From: Triparma columacea
Taxonomy: Eukaryota; Sar; Bolidophyceae; Parmales; Triparmaceae
Assembly (NCBI GenBank): GCA_030267965.1
Contig: BRYA01000526.1
Location: 1-47,105 of the forward strand
DNA: 47,105 nt
Direction: 5' to 3'
Shown here: positions 10,248-20,105 of the stretch, piece by piece
Layout of the letters: each line of letters begins with the position of its first letter
How positions within the stretch are numbered: the stretch's first letter is position 1
The notes under the pieces: generated by a model
Seen by the model: the letters and a program-made list of their open reading frames with translations, nothing else
What the model was told of the DNA's origin: nothing
Database searches by the model: none
Translations under genes and position numbers: made by a program

Positions 10248-13178
10248 ATGAAGGAAATTCGGAGGAAAGGCAAAAGACCCGAGGCGTTGACAAAGAAACC
10301 AAAAAGGCAAATGGACTTGCCTGTGTCCGAATCGACTTCGGCCTTGGAGTCAATGTCGTCTGGTCTATCGAAGGAGACCCCGGTGGGTTCGCCAGGCGTG
10401 TCTTCAAAGAGTCAGGCTTCCATTCCTTCCCTTGACAAGAACAGTTTGCACGATTTGGATTACTTGGATGATGTCTTGAAGGGCCTCGAAGAGAAGTTAG
10501 AGGAGAGCAAGGTGGAAGTGAAGTCGTGCGTCGTCGATTTTAGGTCCATGAACGCGCTAGCTGGCCTTGGTGAGGCCTCTAGTAGGGTAGACCTCGATCT
10601 TGATAGGTGAGGGGGGGGGACAAGAGTGTGGGGGGCGTAGGCGAGGAGTAGGATTGGCCGTCTTCCCCCTAAGTGACCACCACGAAAAACTAATTTGTTG
10701 ATTCGTTGACACACGTTCCTTCCACCATCCCCCCCCCCCCTACCCCCTATCAGACTGAATGACTCCCTCGCTGCTGTTGTGGCTAGCATTTCCAAGCCCA
10801 AAGTTGAGGACTTCCCCGACGGCTATAGCGCCGATCCTATAAGCCCGCCTGGCCCCTTGAAGAAGTCAGATTCCGCTGTGAAGGGCCTTTTGAGTATGTC
10901 TCCTAAGAAGGGCGTCACCACCAACTCTCCCCCCTCCTTCGGTTCGAGATCCTCTTTGAGCGGATCCAAGGGATCCTTGGCGCGCAAGTCAAGTAGGAGA
11001 ATTTTGAGCTCTGGCTCCTCGAGGAACGTGGTCGGCGGAGGGAAAAGGGAAGCCATCAAACAGGCAATTATTGGGAAACCGAAAGCTTCCAGAATCGAGA
11101 ATAATAGCTACGTGCACGCCGTGATGAAATGGTACAACAAGGTGGTAGTTGCGGTCTGCAATGAAATTAAGAAGGAGAGGGAGGGGATACTATTCAAGTC
11201 GATGCCGACAGTAGATATTAAGGACGAAATTAAAATTAATGTCTTCCAGGAAGCCAAGGTAGGCTCGGGAGGGGGGGGAGGCGGCGGCGCCAAGCGCAGA
11301 AAGGATTCGACCTGCAACATAAATGCTTTGCCTTCCCTCGCCACATATCTCAATGAGAGCTTCCTGAAGTGCCTGCTGGGTGTCTCAGAGTATGTCTTCC
11401 AGACTATTTGCCGTTACAGTAGCGTGGACGACGAGGTCGAGGACCTCAAGTGGGACCGCTTCAACAAGTGCTGCATAATCGCCGTACAGGTCCCGAAGAA
11501 GATTGTCGAGGGGATCCTCGGAGTTGACAACATGCTCGTTGGGGAGGCCCTCGGACGAGGGATCGACGAGAAGTGGAGGATGGGGATGGAGAAGATTGTG
11601 GGTCAAGAGTCGGTGGTCATATCTATGAGAGTCTGCCGCAAGCTAAGAGAAAACACTGGGGGCTTTCAGATGGGCGACGAGGAGGGCGACGACGACGAAG
11701 TTTGGCTCGAGGCCAAGGAGCTGCCCGAGGTTCTGGTCGTTAGGGCGACCGGGGTCGTGAACGTGATCAACGAATTCAACGGTATGATATCCCTTTGCAG
11801 GGGAGAGGAGGAAGACGAAGACGAAGACGTGATTGAGGAACCTGAAGACAGCGACGCTTCAGATGAGGAGCAACAGAGGCGAATGGCACGACGGGCGAGC
11901 TCGTACATTCCCCGCCGCCGAGGTATCATGTATGTGTGGCTGTGCACCATCTGGAACGAGCTCAAAGGGTTCCTTGAGCTGCTCAAAGCTGTGAAGTCCA
12001 ATCAGGCACTCTTGGCAGTGGAACAGATCCGGCGGTGCATGAACGACCTCCTGGGCACCATATATGTTAACAAGTCGGGATGGGCGGAGGGCTGGAACGA
12101 CGGCATCATGGTGTCCATAGGAGCTGGGATAAAGGAGGCGGAGGTCGGGCTGGCTCGAGGACTTTGCATGGGGTACCTGAGAACTTGCAACACCATCGTC
12201 CTCCCAGGAGTGGGGGGCGTGTCGTGGTCAGAGGAGAGGAACCACATGGGCGCGACCAGGGTCAGCAGCGGGGTCGCTGGGTGGGTAGGGTTCGCGTGTG
12301 AGGTCGCAAACGACTGTAGGATTTTTGGGAGGGGAGGGGTCATCTGCAAGGAGGTGTTTGCGAGGGTCCTCAAGGAGAGCATCAAGGGTCTGAGGATACG
12401 CTACGTCCACGCAAACCCTTCTCGCGTGATGCTGCAGCAGTGGAAGGTCGACATCGTCGTGCTACTGAAGTTTGCCTCTTGGTTCAGTGACGTCCTCTTG
12501 GGGAGCCTCTCCAAGATCGAAGAGGAGGAGGATGACTTCTGGAAGATTGACGACGACGACGACGTCAACGGTGAAAACGGCGCTCCCAAGCTTGCCCGTC
12601 CCGACGACGCCGACTGCATCAGGAATATCCTACAGTGCGTGAAGGACGTGGAGAACGACTGCTCCATGCTTATCTGGATGCTAGCGCTGCTGGGAGGGGA
12701 CGGGAAAGACGTGCTCGCATATGTCAAGGTCGCGGCGCAGCCCATTGACTCCCTCACACCCAAGACCTATGACAGGAGGAAGAGCTCCCTGCTGGAGATT
12801 GTCAACTCAAATTTCACAAAACTCCTAGAGAGCCCGATGCTTTGGGCCATGTTCGCCCCACAGAAGCTAATGCAGAAGGAGGACCCCAACAGCATCAACG
12901 TGCTGAAGATCAACGGCATCCTTTGCGGCGGCGCGGACGAGAAGAATATCTTCAACAAGATAAAGACCCTCAAGTTACCTTGGACTGACATCCTCGACTC
13001 TATGGGTAACAAGCTTGGAAGTGGAGCGGGTGACGACGGGGCTCAGCTGTCGCCGGGTGAGATTCTAAAATGGACAAGAAAGAGACACGAACTTGGAGAG
13101 TGGAGCTTCCCGAAGTTGACGCAGGAGGAGGAGGACATAAAGAGCAAACTCGTGGACTTCCTGAACTCGAGGACATGA
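10248..13178 (+). CDS. Unknown 927-residue helical protein
   Basis: Two exons, 10248-10606 and 10754-13178 (phase 2, donor GTGAGG, acceptor TCAG), give 927 residues. Residues ~1-105 are basic then Ser-rich; a short helical segment (DYLDDVLKGLEEKLEESKVE) follows. Residues ~125-220 are Ser/Gly/Pro-rich and basic, probably disordered. From ~240 to the end the protein is mainly helical, with many Trp and Cys residues, an acidic loop (EEDEDEDVIEEPEDSD) near 475 and another Asp run near 720. No signal peptide, membrane helix or catalytic motif is visible. It resembles a large helical scaffold or tethering protein, but I cannot name the family. Its last ~52 codons and 3' UTR are duplicated in tandem downstream (see repeat at 13021-13499). 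Confidence 0.8.
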
Positions 13179-13499
13179 CAATAATGCGTAGGTTTTTATA
13201 AACAAAACGTTTGGTGTTGCGATTTTTGTTGTTATGGTGGTTGGTGGTTTGGATGGGTGGAGCGGGTGTCGATGGGGCTCAGCTGTCGCCGGGTGAGATT
13301 CTAAAATGGACTAGAAAGAGACACGAACTAGGAGAGTGGAGCTTCCCAAAGTTGACGCAGGAGGAGGAGGACATAAAGAGCAAACTCGTGGACTTCCTGA
13401 ACTCGAGGAGGACATGACAATAATGCAAGCGTATTTATAAACAAAACGTTTGGTTGTTGCGATTTTTTTTTGTTATGCTGGTTGGTGGTTTTGGATGGG
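13021..13499 (+). repeat. 236-bp tandem duplication of the gene's 3' end
   Basis: The sequence 13021-13256 (last ~52 codons, stop and 3' UTR of the preceding gene) is repeated at 13257-13499 with a few substitutions and small insertions. The second copy keeps an open frame to a stop at 13417 and both copies share the TAAACAAAACGTTTGG 3' UTR block. Copy two lies after the normal stop, so it is not translated unless spliced in. Near identity shows a recent event. Confidence 0.92.
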
Positions 13500-13539
13500 T
13501 TTTCTCATGAAGAGAGATGAGGGATATTATTTTAAGGAT

Positions 13540-14810
13540 TCATCGTTTGTCGGTGATGTGAGTAAGGAGACACCAAGACCCGACTGCGGCGTCATCTGGG
13601 TGTCCGACGGAGTTTAAGTAGTTCTCTGGTGAGATCTTCTGGAGGTAGAACTGTGGTGGTGATGGTGGTGATGAGGAGGAGTGTTGCCCGTTGCATTTAG
13701 TGTTGAGGAGTGGGGGGTTGGTTGAGTTCCTTTCGTCGCTCCTCTTTCCTCGTCCTCCCTTCCAATGTTTCTCACCTGTTTCCCATACTTGACCCAGAAG
13801 TTAGCCCCCAGTTTCTTCTGCGTTTTCGCATAGCTGCTACTCTTGCTGGTTTTCCCCGCCTTCCCCTTCTTAAGATTAAGTGGGCAAAGTTGTCCTAAAT
13901 TCCACCCGTCGCTCCATAGGAAAGCGATTGGTTTGTACATTACGAATTTCTCCCACCCCTTCGCGAACTCTGGTGGTGGTAGACCACGGGAAGGTGGGAG
14001 GGCGAGGTAACCCATCTCGTTTATGGTGTGGAAACCGGTGATTACGTCAGAGGCTAGGTTTTTGGGGGGTGGAGGGACCTTCTTCTGACGGTAGGACTTC
14101 GACGAGGAAGCGCTGGTGGTCGTGGAGGTTTTTGTGGTGGATTTCGTGGTTGCGGTGCCGCTGCTCTTGCTGCTGCTGCTGCTGCTCTTGCTGCTGCTCT
14201 TGCTGCTGCTGCTGCTCTTGCTGCTGCTGCTCTTGCTGCTGCTGCTCTTGCGTGGCCGACCTACGGGTCTCTTGGTCTTTTTCTCGACCACTGTATCCTT
14301 AGGTCCAAACTCTAAGAACGCGTCAATGATTGAAGAGGCCCCACTTTCTGAAGCCTTGGGTTCCGTAGAGGGGGCGGGGACAGATTTAGAAGACTCCACG
14401 GATTTGGTGTCTACCTTTTCTGGCTTAGCCTTGGTCTCTGCGGTCTCTGCAGGCGGCTCTTTATTTTTGGCAGGTTTCTTTACGAGCAGAGAGCCCCCAA
14501 GGATGGAGGCTTCTGCTGCGTCTCTCTTTTTTGGTCCCTTTTGGCTTTTCTTGGTGGGAGTCCCTGGGCGACTGTTACGGTTTGAAGTTGATGGGTCGAC
14601 GGGGGGGGCGTCTCTGTGTATTGGGGGAGGATGGGAGAAGGGGAGAGGGGTAAGGGTTAGGTCAAAGGTGGGGAGAGGGGAGAAGGGGAGACAAACTCAC
14701 AAGAGTGCGAAAGGCCCCTTCATATGATCGGGCACGGGTTCGCCGGACTGTTGTCCCATAAAAAAGGAGCCGAGAGCTCCTAGAAATCCGCCTTCCTTTG
14801 TTTTTGGCAT
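13540..14810 (-). CDS. AT-hook nuclear protein with poly-Ser linker
   Basis: Three exons: 14701-14810, 13776-14613 and 13540-13650 (phases 2 and 0), 352 residues. The first exon encodes a short N-terminus starting MPKTKEGGFLGALGSFFMGQ. Exon 2 is Lys/Pro/Ala-rich, then carries an AT-hook-like motif, KRPVGRPRK, which binds the minor groove of AT-rich DNA. A ~35-residue Ser/Lys run encoded by AGC/AAG triplets (14160-14250 on the plus strand) follows. The C-terminal ~130 residues form a compact aromatic-rich domain (KGWEKFVMYKPIAFLWSDGW, NFWVKYGKQ, FYLQKISPENYLNSVG) that crosses intron 2; I do not recognise it. Exon 3 was located by phase and by continuation of this domain; without it the frame would run into His-rich intron sequence. 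A chromatin-associated role is inferred from the hook. Confidence 0.75.
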
Positions 14811-15015
14811 TGAATGGGATAAAAGTGGGGGGGGGTGTAGGAGGTGTAGAGGAATTTGAAGGGGGTGGTGGGTCTTGTGTATGGGAATATTAGTAAGTGT
14901 ATACGATGTGTAGCGGGGGTAATGTGGGGCGATGAATTTGGGTTTTTCGTCACGATGTGGTGAAGGGGAAGGAGAAACTGCTTCAAATTAATTGTCTTGC
15001 TCTCCGCTTTCGGCT

Positions 15016-15194
15016 AGGCCTGCACATTTCCGGGGTATTTCAGATTTTAATTTGGGGTATTTACCCAAGATTATTTTTGGGTACGTTCCCAGGCCAATTT
15101 ACTACGTGAAAAGTAGGTTTTATACTGGGAAATCGGCTTAAATCTTGGGTAATTACCCAAGACTCTAAATCGTACCCCGGAAATGTGCAGGCCT
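15016..15194. mobile_element. MITE-like non-autonomous DNA transposon, 179 bp
   Basis: Perfect 22-bp terminal inverted repeats, AGGCCTGCACATTTCCGGGG... at 15016-15037 and its complement at 15173-15194. The flanks repeat CTTTCGGCT at 15007-15015 and 15196-15204, consistent with a 9- to 10-bp target-site duplication with one mismatch (GCTTTCGGCT / ACTTTCGGCT). The interior is AT-rich, non-coding and contains smaller palindromes such as TTGGGTAATTACCCAA. TIR length and duplication size fit a hAT- or Mutator-derived MITE. It sits in the divergent promoter region between the AT-hook gene and the ferredoxin gene, ending 123 bp before the ferredoxin start. Confidence 0.85.
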
Positions 15195-15317
15195 ACTTTC
15201 GGCTTGGCTCTCTCGGATTTGTCATCTTATCGATTTGTCCATTTATTTCTTGTGTGCGTTCTTTGTGTTACTTAATTCCTTTAAAAGCGGAGTTATTGTT
15301 ATTAAGAAGAAGAAGCC

Positions 15318-15981
15318 ATGTTTTGTCGAATACTAAGGCGTCCAGGAGTGTTATTAAATCAGGGTGAGTCACCACGAGAGGATGGTCACTTTGGGGATGG
15401 GCCAATTTGAGAGCTATTCCTTGCATGTCTTGTTGTTATAATTTTACTGTTCTACTATTTATGTACAATTATAACGATTAATTCCCATAAAACTAACTCT
15501 AATCATCTCCTTCACCAAAAATTGTCCATCAAACTCAGCCTCTGCTCGATCCCTCAATCGTGCCATCTTCACTCGCTCCTACCCCTTCCTCCACGGAGGT
15601 CCCTCAATAGATAAGAAAACTGCCCAAAAAATAACCGTAAACTGGCTTTACCACGACGGCAAGACAAGACCAGTCTCCGCATACGTCGGTCAGACCCTCC
15701 TCCAAGTAGCCCACGCCCACAAGATTGAGCTCGAGGGGGCCTGCGAGGGCGTCTGCGCCTGCTCGACCTGCCACACGATATTCACCGACCCAGTATACGA
15801 CTCCCTACCCTACCCAAGTGAGGACGAGGAGGACATGCTGGATTTGGCGTATGGACTGGAACCTACGAGCAGACTGGGGTGCCAGGTTACGCTGACGGAG
15901 GAAATGGATGGGGTGGAAGTTAGGATACCGCAGGCTACGAGGAACTTTTATGTGGACGGTCACGTGCCTCAACCGCATTGA
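15318..15981 (+). CDS. Mitochondrial-type 2Fe-2S ferredoxin (adrenodoxin/Yah1 family)
   Basis: Two exons, 15318-15363 and 15539-15981 (phase 1, donor GTGAGT, acceptor TCAG), give 162 residues. The first exon encodes MFCRILRRPGVLLNQ, a basic amphipathic presequence typical of mitochondrial import. The mature domain starts near residue 47 (KITVNWLYHDGKTRPVSAYV). Cluster ligands are Cys85, Cys91, Cys94 (C-x5-C-x2-C in CEGVCACSTC) and Cys131 (RLGCQV). An additional Cys89 sits within the loop. The acidic helix EDEEDMLDLAYGLEPTSRLG matches the partner-binding region of vertebrate-type ferredoxins. Members donate electrons for Fe-S cluster assembly, haem A and ubiquinone synthesis in the matrix. Exon 2 has no early ATG, so the gene is easily missed. 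A MITE lies immediately upstream. Confidence 0.93.
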
Positions 15982-16049
15982 TAATACTAACATGTGGTAA
16001 AATGTGAAGCGGAAATATACAGTTACACAACTTTTGCTTTTTGTTAAAC

Positions 16050-17717
16050 CTACGATTGCAGCAGGTTCGCACCGGATACCACCACCGCCTTTGCGATCGT
16101 GTCCCTCTTATTAATCTGGCTGAGTGCCCCCTCGTTTTTCACAACGTAACCAAAGTTGGCGCTGCTCCCGTCCAGCGTGTTTCTGCCATGGTTTGAGCAA
16201 AGCGAATCCGCGAAAGGATTTTTTCGTTACCATTGTGTTAGAATAGAGCGTTGTTCGTAACGTCATGATAAATCGTTCCCTTCCCCCTAACCTTTCACAC
16301 CTCCCCCCTTCTCACCTCCCAGGTGCCACTAGCCCCTGGTCCCACTTGAGGAAGAAGAACTGCGAGCTCGCGGAGTCGTTATCCTCAGGGTCGTGTATCA
16401 TCCCGAGTGCGCCAACTGCCTGGAAGGGGTTTGCGAAACCTTCGGTTGCGCGCATATCATCGTCACTGGAGTAATGCCAGACGGGGGTTACGTCCTTCTT
16501 GTAGAAAAGCTCGAGGGGGATCCTTCGGACCTTAGGAGGGGGGAGGGAAGGAGGGTTTAGTGAAGTGTGAATTGTGGAAATTAGGATGGATCAGACCCAT
16601 AACCCATCAACCAAAACCTCACCTCCTTAGTCCTCGGGTCGACGAACCCTTCCGCCCCGTCAGGTTTTCCCGCGTTAATAAAAAGGTCGTCAACGCTATT
16701 AATCTCCGTCCCGTCAAAGAATTTCCTATTAACCAGGTCTACGAAGTTCCCCGCAGTCACCGGTGCGCGGTACCCATCGATAACGAGAGTAAGAGGAAGG
16801 GTATCAGACTTACTACCGTCGTCAAGTGTGAAAGGTTTAGAACCTGCGGGTCTCTTTATCGTGATATCAACGGTAGCCCTACCTTTGAGTATAGGAACGC
16901 CTGGAGATGAAACGTCAGAGGGGATGCTGTAAGGTAGACCGGGCTTCATGGAGAGCAGACGCAAATCGTAGAGCTCCTGGGCAGCCTTGCTCTGGGTCTC
17001 GATTGTGCCTTTTATGTCCTCGTTTCGGACTGCGTCGCGGAGACTATCGATGGAGAGTTTCAAAGCCTCCAACTGCTTGGTAGCCTGGGGAAGGTCCTTC
17101 TTGGGGACTTTTTCGAGCAGCGCATTTGTATTGGCGATCCTATTTGCCTCGTTGACCTCTTTTAAGGAAGCAAGCCAGACGGGCTGCGAGAGATGAGAGA
17201 AGCAATTAGCGATGGAGCCAAGGTCATCATCATCGTACATAACTCTCTCCTGCCAATCCCCTCTCACCTTCTTCCCTGAGAAGCCAACCTGCTCGAGCCT
17301 TAAGCGCACGAGCTCAATGGCCTCTTGGCACTGCCTTCCCGGATCAGACTCGAGGTTTATGGGGGCGTCCTTCGTCATGGAAGAAGGGAGAGATAACCGA
17401 AGCAATTCTCTACCATCCTTAACCAGGAACTCACGAAGCCCAACGTCAGCCAGGGGGGCCACTGATGCCATGGCGGGAAGAGGAGGCTGGAAAATAAATG
17501 AGGCCATGATTGAGAGCGTCGCTGCGGTAGAGAGCGTCTTTGCAGCAGCTGATTCAAAGATTGTTTTGCTGTCGAGTCGTCGCTTGCTGATGTGGTGTTC
17601 ATTTGACTTACACGAGTTATGTGGTTTGAACCTCATTGATGGCTTCAACGCTACTATAGTGGCCGAGACGATCCAAAGGCATAGTGCAAGTCGTGCCGTG
17701 AGCATTTTTGAGAGCAT
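16050..17717 (-). CDS. Thylakoid-lumen cyclophilin-type protein (CYP38/TLP40-like)
   Basis: Three exons, 16623-17717, 16316-16530 and 16050-16182 (phases 0 and 2), give 480 residues. The N-terminus shows tripartite targeting: an ER-signal-like segment (MLTARLALCLWIVSATIVA), a Ser/Lys/Arg-rich transit-like stretch, and a second hydrophobic segment ending in AMA, a lumenal cleavage site. A helical domain (~105-260) precedes the cyclophilin fold: LPLTLVIDGYRAPVTAGNFV, then NDSASSQFFFLKW and NTLDGSSANFGYV. The layout of a helical autoinhibitory part followed by a degenerate cyclophilin matches plant CYP38, which helps assemble photosystem II. The active-site Arg of canonical cyclophilins is not evident, as in CYP38. 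The frame extends upstream to 17747 only through a TTG; ATGs at 17717 and 17705 are both possible starts. The gene is divergent from KDSR with 33 bp between start codons. Confidence 0.9.
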
Positions 17718-17750
17718 TTTCTTTGGAATATCACCCCAAAATTCCAAATA

Positions 17751-18776
17751 ATGGCCATTTTCAATTTACCGATGCCCAGCACGGTAACTATCTGTCTTAC
17801 CGCTATAATAGGCCTATTGTCTCTCCTCTTGGCACTTTGGTTTATAATTTTAAAGCCTAAATCGGCAAATTACCTCAAATTAGACGCCTCCAGCCATGTT
17901 GTAATAACTGGTGGCTCCTCAGGAATAGGTTTGGAGATCGCTAAAAACATCTCTGCTACTGGTGCTCGCGTGACTATTCTCGCCCGCAACGTTAGAAAGC
18001 TTAATGCTGCAAAAAAAGAAATAACTGGGTCCTCCAACTGTGGGCCCGTGAGTGTGGTCTCCCTAGACCTTGCCGTCTCCGATGAGAAGAGTTACAAGAC
18101 CGTCGAGGACGCCGCGACCAAGATAGTTTCCGACTATGGTGCCCCCGACATCCTCTTCAACTGCGCTGGTACGTCCCTAGCGAAGCCCATCTCAGAGTCT
18201 GATTTCTCCCTCTACCCCTGGCTAGCCTCTGTCAACTACTTCGGCACCGTGGCCGCGACGAAGGCTTTCCTCCCCCACATGAAGTCGAACGGGGGGGGTC
18301 GAATTCTCATCACGAGCAGCGGGGCTGGTCAGATCGGGCTGTTTGGTTACACAGCCTACAGCGCCAGCAAGTTTGCTCTCAGGGGTTTCGCAGAGAGTCT
18401 CGCGATGGAGCACAACGAGCAGGACAATGTCTTCATTTCCGTCGCTTACCCCCCCAACACCGACACCCCCGGGTTCGAGGAGGAGAACAAGGAGAAGCCT
18501 AAGGAGACCAGGCTGATGGAGGACGAGGCCGGGCTCTACCAGGCTGACGTCGTTGCCAAGGGCATGGTGGAGGGGGCGAAGGAGGGGAGGTACAGCATAT
18601 ACTGGGGCGTGGAGGGGTGGATGCTCGCGACTGTCACGGGGGGGATGGGACCTTGCGATAGCACGGCTGATTTCTTGAGCCAGGTTTGCTTGACGAGCCT
18701 GCTGAGGTTTATTGGGATGTTCTACTTAATGGACTTCAGGAGGATCGTCAAAAGGGTCAGAAGGGATGGCAAGTAG
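17751..18776 (+). CDS. KDSR: 3-ketodihydrosphingosine reductase (SDR family)
   Basis: Single exon, 341 residues. A membrane helix at residues ~12-34 is followed by a short-chain dehydrogenase domain: TGGSSGIG (53-60) for NADPH, NCAG (137-140), catalytic Ser189/190 (ITSSGAG) and Tyr203-x3-Lys207 (YSASK). The segment YPPNTDTPGFEEE is diagnostic of the KDSR/TSC10 branch. The enzyme reduces 3-ketodihydrosphingosine to dihydrosphingosine, the second step of sphingolipid synthesis, on the cytosolic face of the ER. A hydrophobic stretch near the C-terminus (LRFIGMFYLMDF) could re-anchor it. Length is typical (human ~332). It is divergent from the thylakoid cyclophilin with only 33 bp between the two ATGs and convergent with the fluoride exporter. 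Confidence 0.95.
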   Translation: MAIFNLPMPSTVTICLTAIIGLLSLLLALWFIILKPKSANYLKLDASSHVVITGGSSGIGLEIAKNISATGARVTILARNVRKLNAAKKEITGSSNCGPVSVVSLDLAVSDEKSYKTVEDAATKIVSDYGAPDILFNCAGTSLAKPISESDFSLYPWLASVNYFGTVAATKAFLPHMKSNGGGRILITSSGAGQIGLFGYTAYSASKFALRGFAESLAMEHNEQDNVFISVAYPPNTDTPGFEEENKEKPKETRLMEDEAGLYQADVVAKGMVEGAKEGRYSIYWGVEGWMLATVTGGMGPCDSTADFLSQVCLTSLLRFIGMFYLMDFRRIVKRVRRDGK

Positions 18777-18918
18777 AAGTAGAGGTTTATTAAAATGGCT
18801 GCGTTTTATGTCAAACGCAGTAAGTGTTAAGTGTTTCTTCTTTGGGTGCATGAGTGTCATGCGCGTCATGCCTTCTTGATCATTTCCCCCTCTCCCCCCC
18901 CCCACCGACTCCCCCCTG

Positions 18919-18935
18919 TTAGGGTTAGGGTTACG
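18919..18935. repeat. Short telomere-like TTAGGG pair
   Basis: TTAGGGTTAGGGTTACGG-type sequence overlaps the stop of the fluoride exporter, in the convergent region. Two units only; probably chance or a fossil. Listed because the same GGGTTAGGGTTA string recurs at 5455-5466. Confidence 0.4.
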
Positions 18936-20037
18936 GTACCCGCCACCCCCCAACAAGGAATCCCACGATGCTCGCGCATATCGTTAGTCCGCTCATGATC
19001 CCAATGTACACCTCTACTGACTCCTCCCCCGGCCCCCGCACCTCGAGGCCCATGCTTTCACTAGCCTCTGACACTTCCTGTAATGCGGTGATTGCGTTGA
19101 CCTCCTTAACGTACGTGGATACCGTGCTCATTGTTCCCCCCACACCCAAGTCTAGGGCACCTAGTATCACGGACTTGTAAGGGCCGTTCAAGTAGACATA
19201 ACCGCCGTTGACGCTGCCGATGAACGTGCCGACTATGTTTGCGATGAGCGTTCCTGGATAAGCCACAGCGCAGCGAGGCTTGGTGTTCAGGTACTTGGAT
19301 AATGTGGCGCGGATTATGGAACCAACGGGGGAAAAGAGAACGCCGTAGACGCGCTGTTTTGAGAAAGTGTCTAATGTCCAGTTGTTGGAGAAGCTCCAGA
19401 ATACGGCGACTATCACCCCGAGGATGAGAGGGAGGGTTATTAAGACAGGGTTAAAATATCTGCAACGAGAGCGGAGTTAGTGTTCCACTAAATTCGGCAG
19501 CATCCATCTTTTCACGCCTTTCCCGTCCCCTCCTCACCTCCTCAGTGGCGCTCCTAACTTCCTCGTCCTCATCGCTAGCGTAACAATCCTTTTCCCACCC
19601 CTGAATCCCACTGTGTGGCTGAGCGTTATGTTGACGAGCATCTCAAAAAGCATGTTCATAAAACCTCCCCAGCTCGGGGTCGGCTGGAGGCCGAAGAGGA
19701 ACTGTGATACGGCGACGGTAGTCATCGTACCGTAGGTTGTGAAGGAACCGCAAAGACCTGTCTGGAGGGCGTAGTCAAAGCGACGGGGCGAGTGCCTGGC
19801 GAGGACTAAGGAAATAGAGATCAGGGCGGTGCCGATTATGTTCTCGAGGAGGGAGGAGGTTGTAGTGAACCAGAGGGATCCAGGGGAAGAGACGGCTATG
19901 GAGGAAATGGCAATGCGGAGGATCGTACCTGACATTGAAGCCAGACAGTAGACGAGGCAATCAATCAATGCAAACATGACTGAGACATTTTGTTTTTCGG
20001 GTTTGGGTGTGTCATTGGGTGACATTGTTAACAACAT
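18931..20037 (-). CDS. FEX: Fluoride export protein, two-domain eukaryotic FEX (CrcB family)
   Basis: Two exons, 19538-20037 and 18931-19459 (phase 2, donor GTGAGG, acceptor GCAG), give 342 residues. Two homologous CrcB units lie in tandem, each with about four membrane helices, plus a linker helix, as in fungal and plant FEX. The first has NIIGTALISI and GLCGSFTTYGTM; the second has PGTLIANIVGTFIGSVNGG and LGVGGTMSTVSTYVKE, the conserved glycine/threonine turns that form the pore and sodium site. It exports fluoride passively across the plasma membrane or another boundary membrane. The intron falls just before helix YFNPVLITLPLILGVIVAVF, in the linker region. A second in-frame ATG occurs at codon 5. 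The ATG is 68 bp from the ATG of the divergent zinc-finger gene. Confidence 0.93.
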
Positions 20038-20105
20038 ACAACACGACGGCGCGTGATTTTGAAGTATTGATACGTTAGCTACAATTCAAGACGACTCGGG
20101 TACTA

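Noticed and set aside
13211..13417. Separate small gene after the 927-residue protein
   Set aside because: It is the duplicated 3' end of that gene; the shared part lies after the real stop and the upstream part is copied 3' UTR.
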